A stretch of 14,566 nt of DNA from contig DACO01000174.1 of NCBI GenBank assembly GCA_002508635.1, forward strand, positions 1-14,566, written 5' to 3'. The position numbers and the translations under genes are program-made. Origin of the DNA: Methanolobus sp. UBA118 (lineage in GTDB: Archaea; Halobacteriota; Methanosarcinia; Methanosarcinales; Methanosarcinaceae). Numbering within the stretch: position 1 is the first letter of the stretch; each line of letters opens with the position of its first letter. Positions 7,243 through 14,547 of this stretch are shown piece after piece. Below the pieces are notes generated by a model. That model searched no databases, was not told where the DNA came from, and saw only the letters and a list, made by a program, of their open reading frames with translations.

Positions 7243-8960
7243 TTAAATTCCTCTTCCATATCCATTATTTCCTTAACTGTCGTGGATTCTGAAGGCCCTT
7301 TATCATACCTGATCCTCAAAAACCTCGGGAACCTGAGCGCAAATCCCTTTTCACTGTTGTCCTTCCCGGCAGTATGCGCCGGACTTTTTGTTATCTGCGA
7401 ACCTAGTACCTCTAAAACTACAGACGGGTCTACGTACAGATCAGGTTCCATTTCCTTACTGATAACTACATTCGCAGGAGCTTTGTCGATAAAATGCTTG
7501 TCAAGCAGTGAGTTCATCTCATCAAAATCCTCGTCGGTAAATCCTGTTCCAACCTTTGTAAAAGTTTCAAAGCGGTTCTCATCTTCATTTAATACCGCAC
7601 ACAGGAGTGCACCGAAAGATCCCTGCCTTCGTCCTCTTCCGTAATAACTTCCCACAACCACCAGATCAAAGGTTTCCCTGATACCTTTTGCATATTCTTT
7701 TTTCCACTTTACCCATAGCCAGCCCCTTTTGCCGGGCTGGTATATGGATTTTTCAGAAACGGATTTGATGATTATACCTTCAAGTCCTTTATCAACGGTT
7801 CTGTCAAAGAATCCCTGTATCTCACCCAGATTGGAACTTATTATCCTGCGTGAGAGTTTTATCCTTTCTGTTTCCTGCAGGTTCTTCTCAAGTAATCTTC
7901 TTCTCTCAGAGTACGGAACATTTAACATGGATCTGCCGTCAAGATAAATCAGGTCAAAGCAAAAAACAGCTACTGGTATTTTTTCCATGTATTTTTCTAC
8001 ATTGTGTTTCCTTCTTCTTTGCATAAGTTCCTGAAAGGGCTGTATATTCGAGTCCCGGTATGCAACGATCTCCCCGTCGATGACCATCTTCGGGGATCTG
8101 ACACTTTCACGAACGGCTTCTATTACATCGGGAAACTGTTCAGAGATATTTTCCAGCCTTCTGGAAAATGCCATGATATCCTTCCCGTCAACATGTATCT
8201 GCACCCGCTCACCATCATACTTCTCCTCGGCTGCCATCTCACCCCGGAATTTCCTGTTCAGCTCTTCAATACTATCCACTCTTTTTGCAAGCATCATTTT
8301 CACAGGCCTACCGGGTTTTATTGAGAAACTTCCAAGGGAATTGATCCCATGTTCTGCAAGTGATCCGGCAAGCTCACCGATATCCGTGCATATATTGTAG
8401 CTATCCTCTATCTTTTTTGCATTCTTCCTGTCGCCTGTAAAGGCAAGTGCCAGAGCTTCAATGAGGAAATGCTCCCCGAATCCGAGTCTTAGCTGCCCAA
8501 GGGCTATCCGTACAACATATTTAGCCTCAAGGGATGTGGACTTCTCAAGAAGCTGTGACAGGACAGATACCTTTTCACCCTGACTGCCAGGACCGGAGCT
8601 ATCCCTTATCCTGACCATCTGCTCAAAAACATCCTGCATGCTCACCGAGCTTCTCTTTCTTTCATCCAGTTCGAAAGCCACATCTCCAAGATCACCAAGC
8701 CGGGAAAAAATACCGGATACATCCTCTTCAGGAATATCATATGCAAGGGAGATTGCCCTGATACAGAGCTTTTCCCCGAGTCCGAGATCGATATCCTCGA
8801 ACTTAGGACCAATATCTCCAAGGGCAAGATAAGCGGCAACCCTGACATCCTCAGGCTCGAGTCCGGTCAAAAAGGATGCCAGAGTTTCAACTATTTGCTT
8901 GTGAGAACTTATCTTTTCAATCTTAGAATACAGGTCTGCAAGTTTTCCAAAAGACCCCAT
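7239..8960 (-). CDS. lig: ATP-dependent DNA ligase (archaeal/eukaryotic ligase I type)
   Basis: Seals nicks in DNA during replication and repair via a covalent lysyl-AMP. Numbered from the chosen start (573 residues): N-terminal helical DNA-binding domain about 1-215, adenylation domain about 220-425 with motif I EKYDGERV (active Lys247), motif III VIDGEIVAY (about 293-301), FDLIY (335-339), motif IV EGIIIK (394-399) and motif V WVKWK (416-420), then an OB-fold domain to the end including the RFPRFLRIR motif. All catalytic residues are present and the length is normal. The frame extends to a TTG at 9023, but ATG 8960 begins MGSFGKLADLYSKIE, which lines up with the usual start of archaeal ligases, and AGGAT lies nine bases upstream. 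The stop overlaps the polX start (ATGA), so nick sealing and gap filling are made from one message. No Ku or primase gene is next to it. Confidence 0.96.
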   Translation of the reverse strand: MGSFGKLADLYSKIEKISSHKQIVETLASFLTGLEPEDVRVAAYLALGDIGPKFEDIDLGLGEKLCIRAISLAYDIPEEDVSGIFSRLGDLGDVAFELDERKRSSVSMQDVFEQMVRIRDSSGPGSQGEKVSVLSQLLEKSTSLEAKYVVRIALGQLRLGFGEHFLIEALALAFTGDRKNAKKIEDSYNICTDIGELAGSLAEHGINSLGSFSIKPGRPVKMMLAKRVDSIEELNRKFRGEMAAEEKYDGERVQIHVDGKDIMAFSRRLENISEQFPDVIEAVRESVRSPKMVIDGEIVAYRDSNIQPFQELMQRRRKHNVEKYMEKIPVAVFCFDLIYLDGRSMLNVPYSERRRLLEKNLQETERIKLSRRIISSNLGEIQGFFDRTVDKGLEGIIIKSVSEKSIYQPGKRGWLWVKWKKEYAKGIRETFDLVVVGSYYGRGRRQGSFGALLCAVLNEDENRFETFTKVGTGFTDEDFDEMNSLLDKHFIDKAPANVVISKEMEPDLYVDPSVVLEVLGSQITKSPAHTAGKDNSEKGFALRFPRFLRIRYDKGPSESTTVKEIMDMEEEFK

Positions 8961-9027
8961 GATTTCCCAATCCTGATAGTAATATGAAAGTTCAGACTGA
9001 AATAATTTTAGATTGGAATTCAAGAAA

Positions 9028-9037
9028 AGATAAATAC
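9028..9037. promoter_or_regulatory. Overlapping divergent TATA elements between ligase and the FMN-protein operon
   Basis: AGATAAATAC reads as a TATA element in both directions: TATTTATC on the minus strand toward lig and ATAAATAC on the plus strand toward the gene at 9097. The 136-base space holds no other gene. AGGTGG (9085-9090) is the ribosome binding site of the plus-strand gene. Confidence 0.35.
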
Positions 9038-9096
9038 ACTAAAATGAATCTGAAAATAGGGGAAATTGAAGGGATAAAAATTACAGGTGGTATGGA

Positions 9097-9537
9097 ATGT
9101 CAGCCGGTGATCTGAAAGAAAGTCTTGAAACTCTGTTTGCAGAACAAAACCTTGCAGTTCTTGCAAGCTGTCATGAAAATGAACCATATACCAATCTGGT
9201 GGCATTTGCAGCCAGTGATGACCTCAGATATATCTTCTTTGTAACTCCTGTCTCCACAAGAAAATATTCCTATCTCAGTTCCTCCGGGACAGCATCCATG
9301 ATGATAGATAACAGATCCAATAAGGAAGATGATTTCAAGGATGCAATGGCTGTGAATGCAAACGGTAATGTCATTGTGATTGAGAAAACACATGATGTCA
9401 TGTCCCTCTACCTTGAAAAGCACCCACATCTCAGGGATTTCATAAAATCTCCCTCTTCAGCCCTTATGAGAATGGAAGTCAGAAGCTATATTATTGCAAG
9501 TAGTTTCCAGAACGTCGTGGAGTTGAAAATGAGATGA
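9097..9537 (+). CDS. Pyridoxamine 5'-phosphate oxidase-like FMN-binding protein
   Basis: 146 residues forming a single split-barrel flavin domain: an N-terminal helix, beta strands NLAVLASCHENEPYTNLVAF (18-37) and YIFFVT (45-50), then TRKYSYL (54-60) and ASMMIDNR (66-73) at the usual phosphate/FMN-binding positions, and a C-terminal strand pair around 123-144. It is shorter than true pyridoxamine-phosphate oxidase and lacks its substrate-specific C-terminus, so an FMN- or F420-linked reductase, or a flavin/heme binder, is as likely. AGGTGG lies six bases before ATG 9097, which fixes the start. Its TGA overlaps the next gene's ATG, so the two products are probably made together. Confidence 0.82.
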   Translation: MSAGDLKESLETLFAEQNLAVLASCHENEPYTNLVAFAASDDLRYIFFVTPVSTRKYSYLSSSGTASMMIDNRSNKEDDFKDAMAVNANGNVIVIEKTHDVMSLYLEKHPHLRDFIKSPSSALMRMEVRSYIIASSFQNVVELKMR

Positions 9538-11708
9538 GAGATTTTGTCATTTCCATGGAAGAAATACGGGAAAATGACGGGAAACTAATCGGCTCAAAGG
9601 CATTTTCATTACACACGATCACCGGAGAAGAATTGAAGGTTCCTCCTTTTATCTGCATCACCACGGAAGCCTATGAAAGATATCTTGAATCCACCTCCCT
9701 GAAAGGCAGAATAATAATGGAGCTTTCAAGAAAGGATATCAAGGACATGCGCTGGGAGGAGATGTGGGACACATCTCTGAGAATAAGGAATATGTTCCTG
9801 AACACACCAATCCCTGAAGAACCTGACCGGGACATACGTGAGCAGTTGATCAAATACTTTTCAGATACACCTGTTGTTGTCAGGTCCTCTGCACCCGGAG
9901 AGGATTCAGAAAAAACATCCTTTGCAGGACTTCACGAATCCTATGTTAATGTTCGGGGAATTGATTCCATTATGGAACACATAAGACTGGTATGGGCTTC
10001 CCTCTGGTCAGATGCTGCTTTGCTTTACAGGGACGAACTGGGACTTGATATCAAACACAGTAGTATGGCCGTACTTGTCCAGGAACTTGTGGCAGGGGAA
10101 GTATCGGGTATTGTTTTTAGCAAGGGTCCTGAGAACAACAACCAGATGGTGATAGAGGCTGTTCATGGTTTGAACAAGGGCCTTGTTGATGGCGATGTGG
10201 AACCTGACAGATGGGTGATTGACAGGGAAGAAGCATCCATAATCAAACATTCCGGCCCTTCCTTCCGGGATAAGATAGTACGATTAAAAGAGACCGGTAC
10301 GGCGCTGGAAAAACTACCTGAGAACTTATCAGATACCATTCCACTGAAAGAAAAGGATGTTCTGGAAATACATTATATTGCCCTTAAACTGGAAAAAAAA
10401 TTCGGGCTGGCTCAGGATATTGAGTGGACTAAAAGGGATGATGAGATATATGTGCTGCAGTCAAGACCTGTGACAATCTCTCAGAACAGGGAAAAACTCT
10501 GGTATCTCTCACTCAGGAGAAACATTGATAATTTACACGCCCTTCGCAAAAAGATTGAGGATAAATTGATCCCTAACATGATAGGTGATGCAAAGGCACT
10601 GCAATCCGTAAACCCTGCATTACTTGACGATAATGAGCTTGCAGGGGAGATAATCCGAAGAAAGAAACTGTATGAAGAATGGGATAAACGTTACACCGAC
10701 GAGTTCATCCCCTTTGCGCATGGTATGAGACTCTTCGGTCAGGTATACAATGATAGGGTTAAACCGTCAAACCCCTACGAGTTCATGGATCTGCTTTCGG
10801 GTTCTGAGATGCTGAGTATAAAAAGGAATGAAGGTATCAACAGACTTGCAGGTATACTCAGAAATGATGCTTCTCTCATGGACAAAGCAAAAAATGGGGC
10901 TGTTGAGGGAGATTTTGCAGGAGATTTTGAAAAGCTTTTCAGGGATTTTGGTCATTCGGGCATTTTCAGGACCAGGGAAAACCTGCTCAACCACATAATA
11001 AAGCTGGCCTCAAATCCTGAAAAGGAAAAGCAAGATCAAAAAGACATCAGTGAGCTGGAAAGGTCTTTTATTTCTGCTTTGGAGAAAGAGGAAAAAAGCT
11101 TTGCCGAGGAATTGCTTGAAATCGCACGTATCAGCTACCGCCTGAGAGATGATGACAACATACATCTTGGAAGGATAGAGCATCAGTATCTCCTAAGCCT
11201 GAACGAGGCAAAGATGAGAATAGCAGCAAGATCCGACAAACTGGACCCTGCCGATGATCTTGAACTGGAGGAACTTATAAAGGCGCTCATGGACAGTGCA
11301 TACATTCCAGAAAAGAAAGTGAGGATAAGTAGGGAGAATGTGGTTCTTGATCAAAGAAAAACTGTCAGGCAGATCCAGGGACAGCCGGCAGGAGAGGGTC
11401 TGGTTACCGGAAGAGCAAGGGTTATTACCGAAAATGAGGAACTTTTCAACATCAGATCCGGGGAAATCATGGTCTGCGATTCCATTGATCCGAATATGAC
11501 ATTTGTTGTTCCGCTGGTCAGCGGTATAGTTGAGCGCAGAGGTGGAATGCTGATACATGGAGCCATTATTGCACGTGAGTACGGGATTCCCTGTGTAACC
11601 GGAATACCTGAAGCAACGAGAATTGTCGCAAACGGAGACGAAGTTACGGTTGACGGCTACCTGGGAATTGTGACCATCAGAAAAAACGAAAGAAAGGAGT
11701 ATCAATAG
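9534..11708 (+). CDS. PEP-synthase/rifampicin-phosphotransferase-like dikinase
   Basis: 724 residues with three parts. The N-terminal ATP-grasp domain (about 1-315) shows IGSKAFSL with Lys22, RSSAPGED (117-124), ELVAGEVSGIVFS (184-196) and the QDIEW...QSRPV signature (294-313). A helical middle section (about 320-600) follows. The C-terminal phosphohistidine swivelling domain (about 608-718) has the full GGMLIHGAIIAREYGIP motif with catalytic His675. In PEP synthase the His domain is followed by a PEP-binding TIM barrel; that barrel is absent and the His domain is last, which is the arrangement of rifampicin phosphotransferase. Expected chemistry is ATP splitting to AMP and phosphate, with the beta-phosphate passed from His675 to a small molecule held by the middle section. 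The substrate is unknown; methanogens are not rifampicin targets in the usual sense. Coupled to the upstream FMN protein by ATGA. Confidence 0.87.
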   Translation: MRDFVISMEEIRENDGKLIGSKAFSLHTITGEELKVPPFICITTEAYERYLESTSLKGRIIMELSRKDIKDMRWEEMWDTSLRIRNMFLNTPIPEEPDRDIREQLIKYFSDTPVVVRSSAPGEDSEKTSFAGLHESYVNVRGIDSIMEHIRLVWASLWSDAALLYRDELGLDIKHSSMAVLVQELVAGEVSGIVFSKGPENNNQMVIEAVHGLNKGLVDGDVEPDRWVIDREEASIIKHSGPSFRDKIVRLKETGTALEKLPENLSDTIPLKEKDVLEIHYIALKLEKKFGLAQDIEWTKRDDEIYVLQSRPVTISQNREKLWYLSLRRNIDNLHALRKKIEDKLIPNMIGDAKALQSVNPALLDDNELAGEIIRRKKLYEEWDKRYTDEFIPFAHGMRLFGQVYNDRVKPSNPYEFMDLLSGSEMLSIKRNEGINRLAGILRNDASLMDKAKNGAVEGDFAGDFEKLFRDFGHSGIFRTRENLLNHIIKLASNPEKEKQDQKDISELERSFISALEKEEKSFAEELLEIARISYRLRDDDNIHLGRIEHQYLLSLNEAKMRIAARSDKLDPADDLELEELIKALMDSAYIPEKKVRISRENVVLDQRKTVRQIQGQPAGEGLVTGRARVITENEELFNIRSGEIMVCDSIDPNMTFVVPLVSGIVERRGGMLIHGAIIAREYGIPCVTGIPEATRIVANGDEVTVDGYLGIVTIRKNERKEYQ

Positions 11709-11715
11709 TTTTTCT
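11709..11715 (+). terminator. T-tract after the dikinase gene
   Basis: TTTTTCT follows the TAG stop directly and is a plausible archaeal termination signal before the convergent DUF3307 gene 12 bases away. Confidence 0.3.
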
Positions 11716-11720
11716 CAAGT

Positions 11721-12449
11721 CTACAAACCAGAGCCAATTATCCATTTTGTAATAATGCCTACAAGAACCGCGATAGTAAAACTTAGAAATGTGCCTATGA
11801 GAATATATTCACTTACCTTTCTGTCAGTTGTGAATCTGAATATGGATTTTGCAGTGACAAGCAAACCTATTGCCTGGTACTGGCTGAGCAGTACAAAGGT
11901 CAGGAGAAGGAATCTTTCCAGACGACCGATCCAGAGTCCGGCGTTGGGCAGGCCTTCACCTTCCGTGCCGTCCTTTTCCTGATGCCAGGGCTCTGTGAAC
12001 TTACCAATGAGAATACCGCTTGGCCAGATAGCTATTGTGTAGGCAACGATTAATATCCATACATTCTCGATGTTAAGTGTTGCAGACCGGAGACCTGTCA
12101 GGAGTATTTCAGGACCTGTTATTGCTGACCAGAGTGCGATAATCGTGATCATATGGGCCGTCTGATCCAGAATAAACCACTTCAGATCATCACTGCGGGT
12201 TGATTTAAAGCCGTCTATCAGTATATGGGCAACGGTGTAAGCAATAAACAGCCCTGCATAAGCATAATGACCTGAGAACAGATATGCCAGCAGGCCTGCA
12301 ATAAGGCCGTGAATGTAAAGCCAGTGTGAACGCCACCTGTTTTCAAAACGGTCATCCACCATGGACCGGGTCTGGAACACGAAGTCAGCGAGCAAATGGG
12401 ACAGGATAAGTCGTGCCAACAAGGATATGTCAAAAGTGTTCAGGTCCAT
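11721..12449 (-). CDS. DUF3307 integral membrane protein
   Basis: 242 residues with about six hydrophobic segments (about 8-24, 44-60, 62-80, 98-112, 128-150, 178-200, 215-238). Family marks are HLLADFVFQTR (18-28), His47, HILIDGFK (75-82), DQTAH (95-99), and the long-form C-terminal half with IGRLERF (174-180) and AKSIFRF (200-206). The conserved His and Asp residues near the membrane surface suggest a metal site, but no activity is known for the family. The frame runs up to TTG 12485; ATG 12449 is better because GAGTGAT stands about five bases before it and the family alignment begins there. It overlaps the end of satD by 20 bases and is the second gene of that operon. SatD and DUF3307 proteins are found next to each other in many bacteria. 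Confidence 0.85.
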   Translation of the reverse strand: MDLNTFDISLLARLILSHLLADFVFQTRSMVDDRFENRWRSHWLYIHGLIAGLLAYLFSGHYAYAGLFIAYTVAHILIDGFKSTRSDDLKWFILDQTAHMITIIALWSAITGPEILLTGLRSATLNIENVWILIVAYTIAIWPSGILIGKFTEPWHQEKDGTEGEGLPNAGLWIGRLERFLLLTFVLLSQYQAIGLLVTAKSIFRFTTDRKVSEYILIGTFLSFTIAVLVGIITKWIIGSGL

Positions 12450-13137
12450 TTTTATCACTCTGTACGAATATACCGGGATACGCAAATAAGCTTTCGTAGT
12501 TGTTAAGGAAGGTCTTTATTGTGTCAAAGCCAGCAGCCTTCAGACTCTGTGATACAGAGGACTGGGTCTTTCCCTTCATGGCCGCTATCTCCTCCTGTGT
12601 CAGGCCTGAGAGTTTTCCAAGCAATATCTCTTTCTGTATATCCGTCCACCTGCTGGCTGTTAAATCAAAGAATGCACACTGGGATTCGAACATCAGGTTT
12701 ATTGCAGGGTCAGGACTGGTTATCAGCAGATACTGATCCTTTTCCTTCATCTTGTCCAGGGCTTTTCCGGATAAACGGAAAGCCATGCCGTCTGTTTCTC
12801 CGATATTTCCGGATTCAGGAAGATAGTCGATCGAGCCAATACCGATAGATATCCTTACTGACAGGTCCGCTGTTTTCATATCAAAGATACCCAGCTTCAG
12901 ATAAAGGATCACAGAGACCAGCAGCGCATGCTGCGGGTTAATCACGGCCTGAAAACTGTCGCCTCTGAAAATATCAAAAGGCAGGAGAATATCATCATTT
13001 AAATTCAACTCTTTTTCCAGAAACCTGAAGGTCTCATGCATGTATGAAATGACCGCTTTCCTGCAAGCATAATCTATATCGGATGAGCCGACAAGGTCTC
13101 CTGTTATAACAGCATACAAAGTATTTCTATTGACCAA
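12430..13137 (-). CDS. SatD-family protein (cyclase-like domain plus C-terminal HTH)
   Basis: About 235 residues. Numbered from GTG 13146: VITGDLVGSS (13-22), FRGDSFQAVI (60-69), VRISIGIGSI (97-106) and a DGMAFRLSGKALDKMK block (119-134). This order (early Asp, GDxF loop, R-IGIG strand, late G-A-xxSG-x-L) resembles the fold of class III nucleotidyl cyclases, although the catalytic set is not clearly complete. The C-terminus has a helix-turn-helix of sigma-like type: LSGLTQEEIAAMKGKTQSSV (179-198). SatD belongs to a poorly understood family named after a streptococcal acid-tolerance locus. AGGTGA (13143-13148) lies five bases before TTG 13137, whereas GTG 13146 is part of that site, so TTG is the preferred start. 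Paired with DUF3307, it could sense and report to, or regulate, the membrane partner. Confidence 0.85.
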   Translation of the reverse strand: MVNRNTLYAVITGDLVGSSDIDYACRKAVISYMHETFRFLEKELNLNDDILLPFDIFRGDSFQAVINPQHALLVSVILYLKLGIFDMKTADLSVRISIGIGSIDYLPESGNIGETDGMAFRLSGKALDKMKEKDQYLLITSPDPAINLMFESQCAFFDLTASRWTDIQKEILLGKLSGLTQEEIAAMKGKTQSSVSQSLKAAGFDTIKTFLNNYESLFAYPGIFVQSDKNGPEHF

Positions 13138-13168
13138 AAGCTTCACCTGACCGGATGAATATATATTA

Positions 13169-13176
13169 TATTTAAA
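13169..13176 (-). promoter_or_regulatory. TATA element of the satD-DUF3307 operon
   Basis: TTTAAATA on the minus strand, about 25 bases before the AGGTGA ribosome binding site. The leader would be very short. Confidence 0.35.
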
Positions 13177-13178
13177 GT

Positions 13179-13231
13179 ATTAGTTTTAAAGCTTATTATT
13201 ATATGAAATAAGTTTTAAAGCTTATAATAAT
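13179..13231. repeat. Tandem near-palindromes upstream of satD
   Basis: Two copies of AGTTTTAAAGCTTAT (13182-13196 and 13211-13225), each inside an 18-base near-palindrome. The second, ATAAG-TTTTAAAG-CTTAT (13208-13225), is symmetric at 16 of 18 positions; the first (13179-13196) at 14 of 18. The centres are 29 bases apart and lie immediately upstream of the satD TATA element. This looks like a pair of operator sites. The AT-rich setting lowers confidence. Confidence 0.45.
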
Positions 13232-13250
13232 GTATTAGAATCTATTGAAC

Positions 13251-13308
13251 TTATATATTGTGGTTAAAGTGATATGGGTTAAAAAACGGATTATAGTAAT
13301 TATAGTAA
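13251..13308 (+). promoter_or_regulatory. Promoter candidate and 9-base tandem repeat before the CDGSH gene
   Basis: TTATATAT (13251-13258) is the best TATA element on the plus strand and would give a leader of about 110 bases. Downstream, TTATAGTAA is repeated directly (13291-13299, 13300-13308). The rest of the 13232-13390 stretch is AT-rich and holds no gene that I can see. Confidence 0.3.
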
Positions 13309-13390
13309 TACTAAATCGAATCTATGGACCAATAATTTTGAGCAAAACTAGAAATCCAATGCCTACAGAGTATCTCAAAGGGGAGATATT

Positions 13391-14029
13391 TTGGATAAAC
13401 AGGATAAGCCGATTATAGAAGTCTCAAAGAACGGGCCGTATATTGTAAGAGATCTTAAAACGCTTCGCAATTCAAAGGGAGTCTTTATCGAGACAAGTCC
13501 GGTTATGGCACTCTGCAGATGTGGGAAATCAAAAAAAATGCCTTTTTGCGACGGTTCACACCTGAAGAGTGATTTCTCAGGGGAAAAGAAAGATGATCGT
13601 GTCCCGGACAGAATTGAAACTTTCCATGGGAAGAATATTACCATTCACAGTAACAGGGGAGTATGCAGCCATGCGGCTCACTGTGTCGAGATTCTGCCTT
13701 CTGTATTCAGGAAGGGGAAAGAACCGAGAATCGATCCAGACGGTGGCGACGCTGAAGAGATAGCGAAATTGATCAGAATGTGTCCTTCAGGGGCTCTGAG
13801 CTATACCATCGGCGACGTACATTACAGGGATTATCCACATGAACCGGAGATATTTGTTTCAAAGGACAGTGCCTATCATGTTGTCGGCGGGATAAAATTA
13901 AATGACCCCGATGGTTCAAAACCCAAAACAGAGGATCATTACACACTTTGCAGATGCGGGGCTTCAAAAAATAAGCCATTCTGTGATGGCAGCCACTTTG
14001 AAGTCGGCTTCAAAGATCCGAAGAACTGA
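13391..14029 (+). CDS. Three-cluster iron-sulfur protein: CDGSH - 4Fe-4S mono-cluster - CDGSH
   Basis: 212 residues, soluble. The N-terminal CDGSH domain has CRCG...PFCDGSH with ligands Cys42, Cys44, Cys53 and His57 for a redox-active 2Fe-2S cluster. A middle domain of the divergent 4Fe-4S mono-cluster type follows (about 78-142), with Cys92, Cys98 and Cys131 in the typical RGVCSHAAHC and MCPSGAL context and IDPDGGD between. A second CDGSH domain has Cys187, Cys189, Cys198 and His202. This three-part plan is known in bacteria and archaea, where such proteins are thought to transfer electrons or clusters, but partners are not known. The start is TTG 13391, preceded by GGGGAG at 13380-13385; no ATG is available nearby. 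It diverges from satD and converges with the DUF2227 gene 11 bases away. Confidence 0.93.
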   Translation: MDKQDKPIIEVSKNGPYIVRDLKTLRNSKGVFIETSPVMALCRCGKSKKMPFCDGSHLKSDFSGEKKDDRVPDRIETFHGKNITIHSNRGVCSHAAHCVEILPSVFRKGKEPRIDPDGGDAEEIAKLIRMCPSGALSYTIGDVHYRDYPHEPEIFVSKDSAYHVVGGIKLNDPDGSKPKTEDHYTLCRCGASKNKPFCDGSHFEVGFKDPKN

Positions 14030-14040
14030 AGACACTCGAT

Positions 14041-14511
14041 CTAGAAGGCTCCTTTTATACCTGATATGAAGTTATCTGAAATTATATGGACTTCCATGGA
14101 CAGCACCATTCCTGCAACAGCGGCTATGATAAAGTCAGGTGGAAGACTCTGCGGTTGTACACCTGCAAGCAATAGCAGAGGTATGGCTATCAATGCAAGG
14201 TTCATCACTATGGAAAGCGGGCCAAGTATCAGGTTGTGAGAGAAGCCCCTGTGCTTGAATATAACCTTATAGGGCCACCAGAGTATCCTGAATATCCCCC
14301 ATCTTTTGTAGGAGCTGCTCTCGATATCCAGATCCGGGCTCAGGAAGAATGTTGCAAAAAGATATGCAACGGCAAATGTCATTATTGTATATGTATTCAG
14401 GTAACCGGCGATAAGAATTACTTCTTTCAGTGTTGCAAGATACAGAAGTCCTGAAACTGCAACTATCAATACTGCCGTATTGATCATCTCATGTGTTTTT
14501 CCGTCTGGCAT
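14041..14511 (-). CDS. DUF2227 membrane protein, putative metal-binding
   Basis: 156 residues with about four hydrophobic segments (12-28, 32-57, 95-117, 127-145). The family signature is clear: His7 in the N-terminal GKTHEMIN, SPDLD (58-62), SSSYKRWGIFRILWWPY (65-81), HRGFSH (87-92) and His142/Asp146. The conserved His and Asp residues resemble those of membrane-bound metal-dependent hydrolases of the YdjM/LexA-binding-like group, and the family is labelled putative metal-binding. Activity and substrate are not known. ATG 14511 has GAGGGG nine bases upstream and a TATA element at 14540-14547, so the leader is short. The reading frame is complete. Confidence 0.85.
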   Translation of the reverse strand: MPDGKTHEMINTAVLIVAVSGLLYLATLKEVILIAGYLNTYTIMTFAVAYLFATFFLSPDLDIESSSYKRWGIFRILWWPYKVIFKHRGFSHNLILGPLSIVMNLALIAIPLLLLAGVQPQSLPPDFIIAAVAGMVLSMEVHIISDNFISGIKGAF

Positions 14512-14539
14512 TTCATCTATCCCCTCAAGATAAATTCAG

Positions 14540-14547
14540 TTTATATA
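14540..14547 (-). promoter_or_regulatory. TATA element of the DUF2227 gene
   Basis: TATATAAA on the minus strand about 30 bases before ATG 14511, preceded by an A-rich BRE-like stretch. Transcription would begin near 14520. Confidence 0.45.

Noticed and set aside
7039..7644. 201-codon plus-strand open frame across the polX/ligase junction
   Set aside because: It is antisense to two genes with complete catalytic motifs, has Ser/Leu/Phe-rich composition typical of a reverse shadow, and no ribosome binding site.
5509..8960. A complete end-joining (NHEJ) system
   Set aside because: No Ku or primase domain is present in the window; ligase and PolX alone fit excision repair.
8961..9023. TTG 9023 as ligase start
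   Set aside because: The 21 extra residues are not part of the usual archaeal ligase N-terminus, and ATG 8960 gives a standard start.
11193..11705. 170-codon minus-strand open frame opposite the dikinase C-terminus
   Set aside because: It lies opposite the conserved phosphohistidine domain and its Cys/Asn/His-rich composition matches no protein family I know.
9534..11708. True phosphoenolpyruvate synthase (ppsA)
   Set aside because: The His domain is at the very C-terminus and the PEP-binding TIM barrel is missing.
13140..13390. CRISPR or mobile-element remnant in the AT-rich gap
   Set aside because: Repeats are short, only in pairs, and there are no spacers, terminal inverted repeats or transposase fragments.
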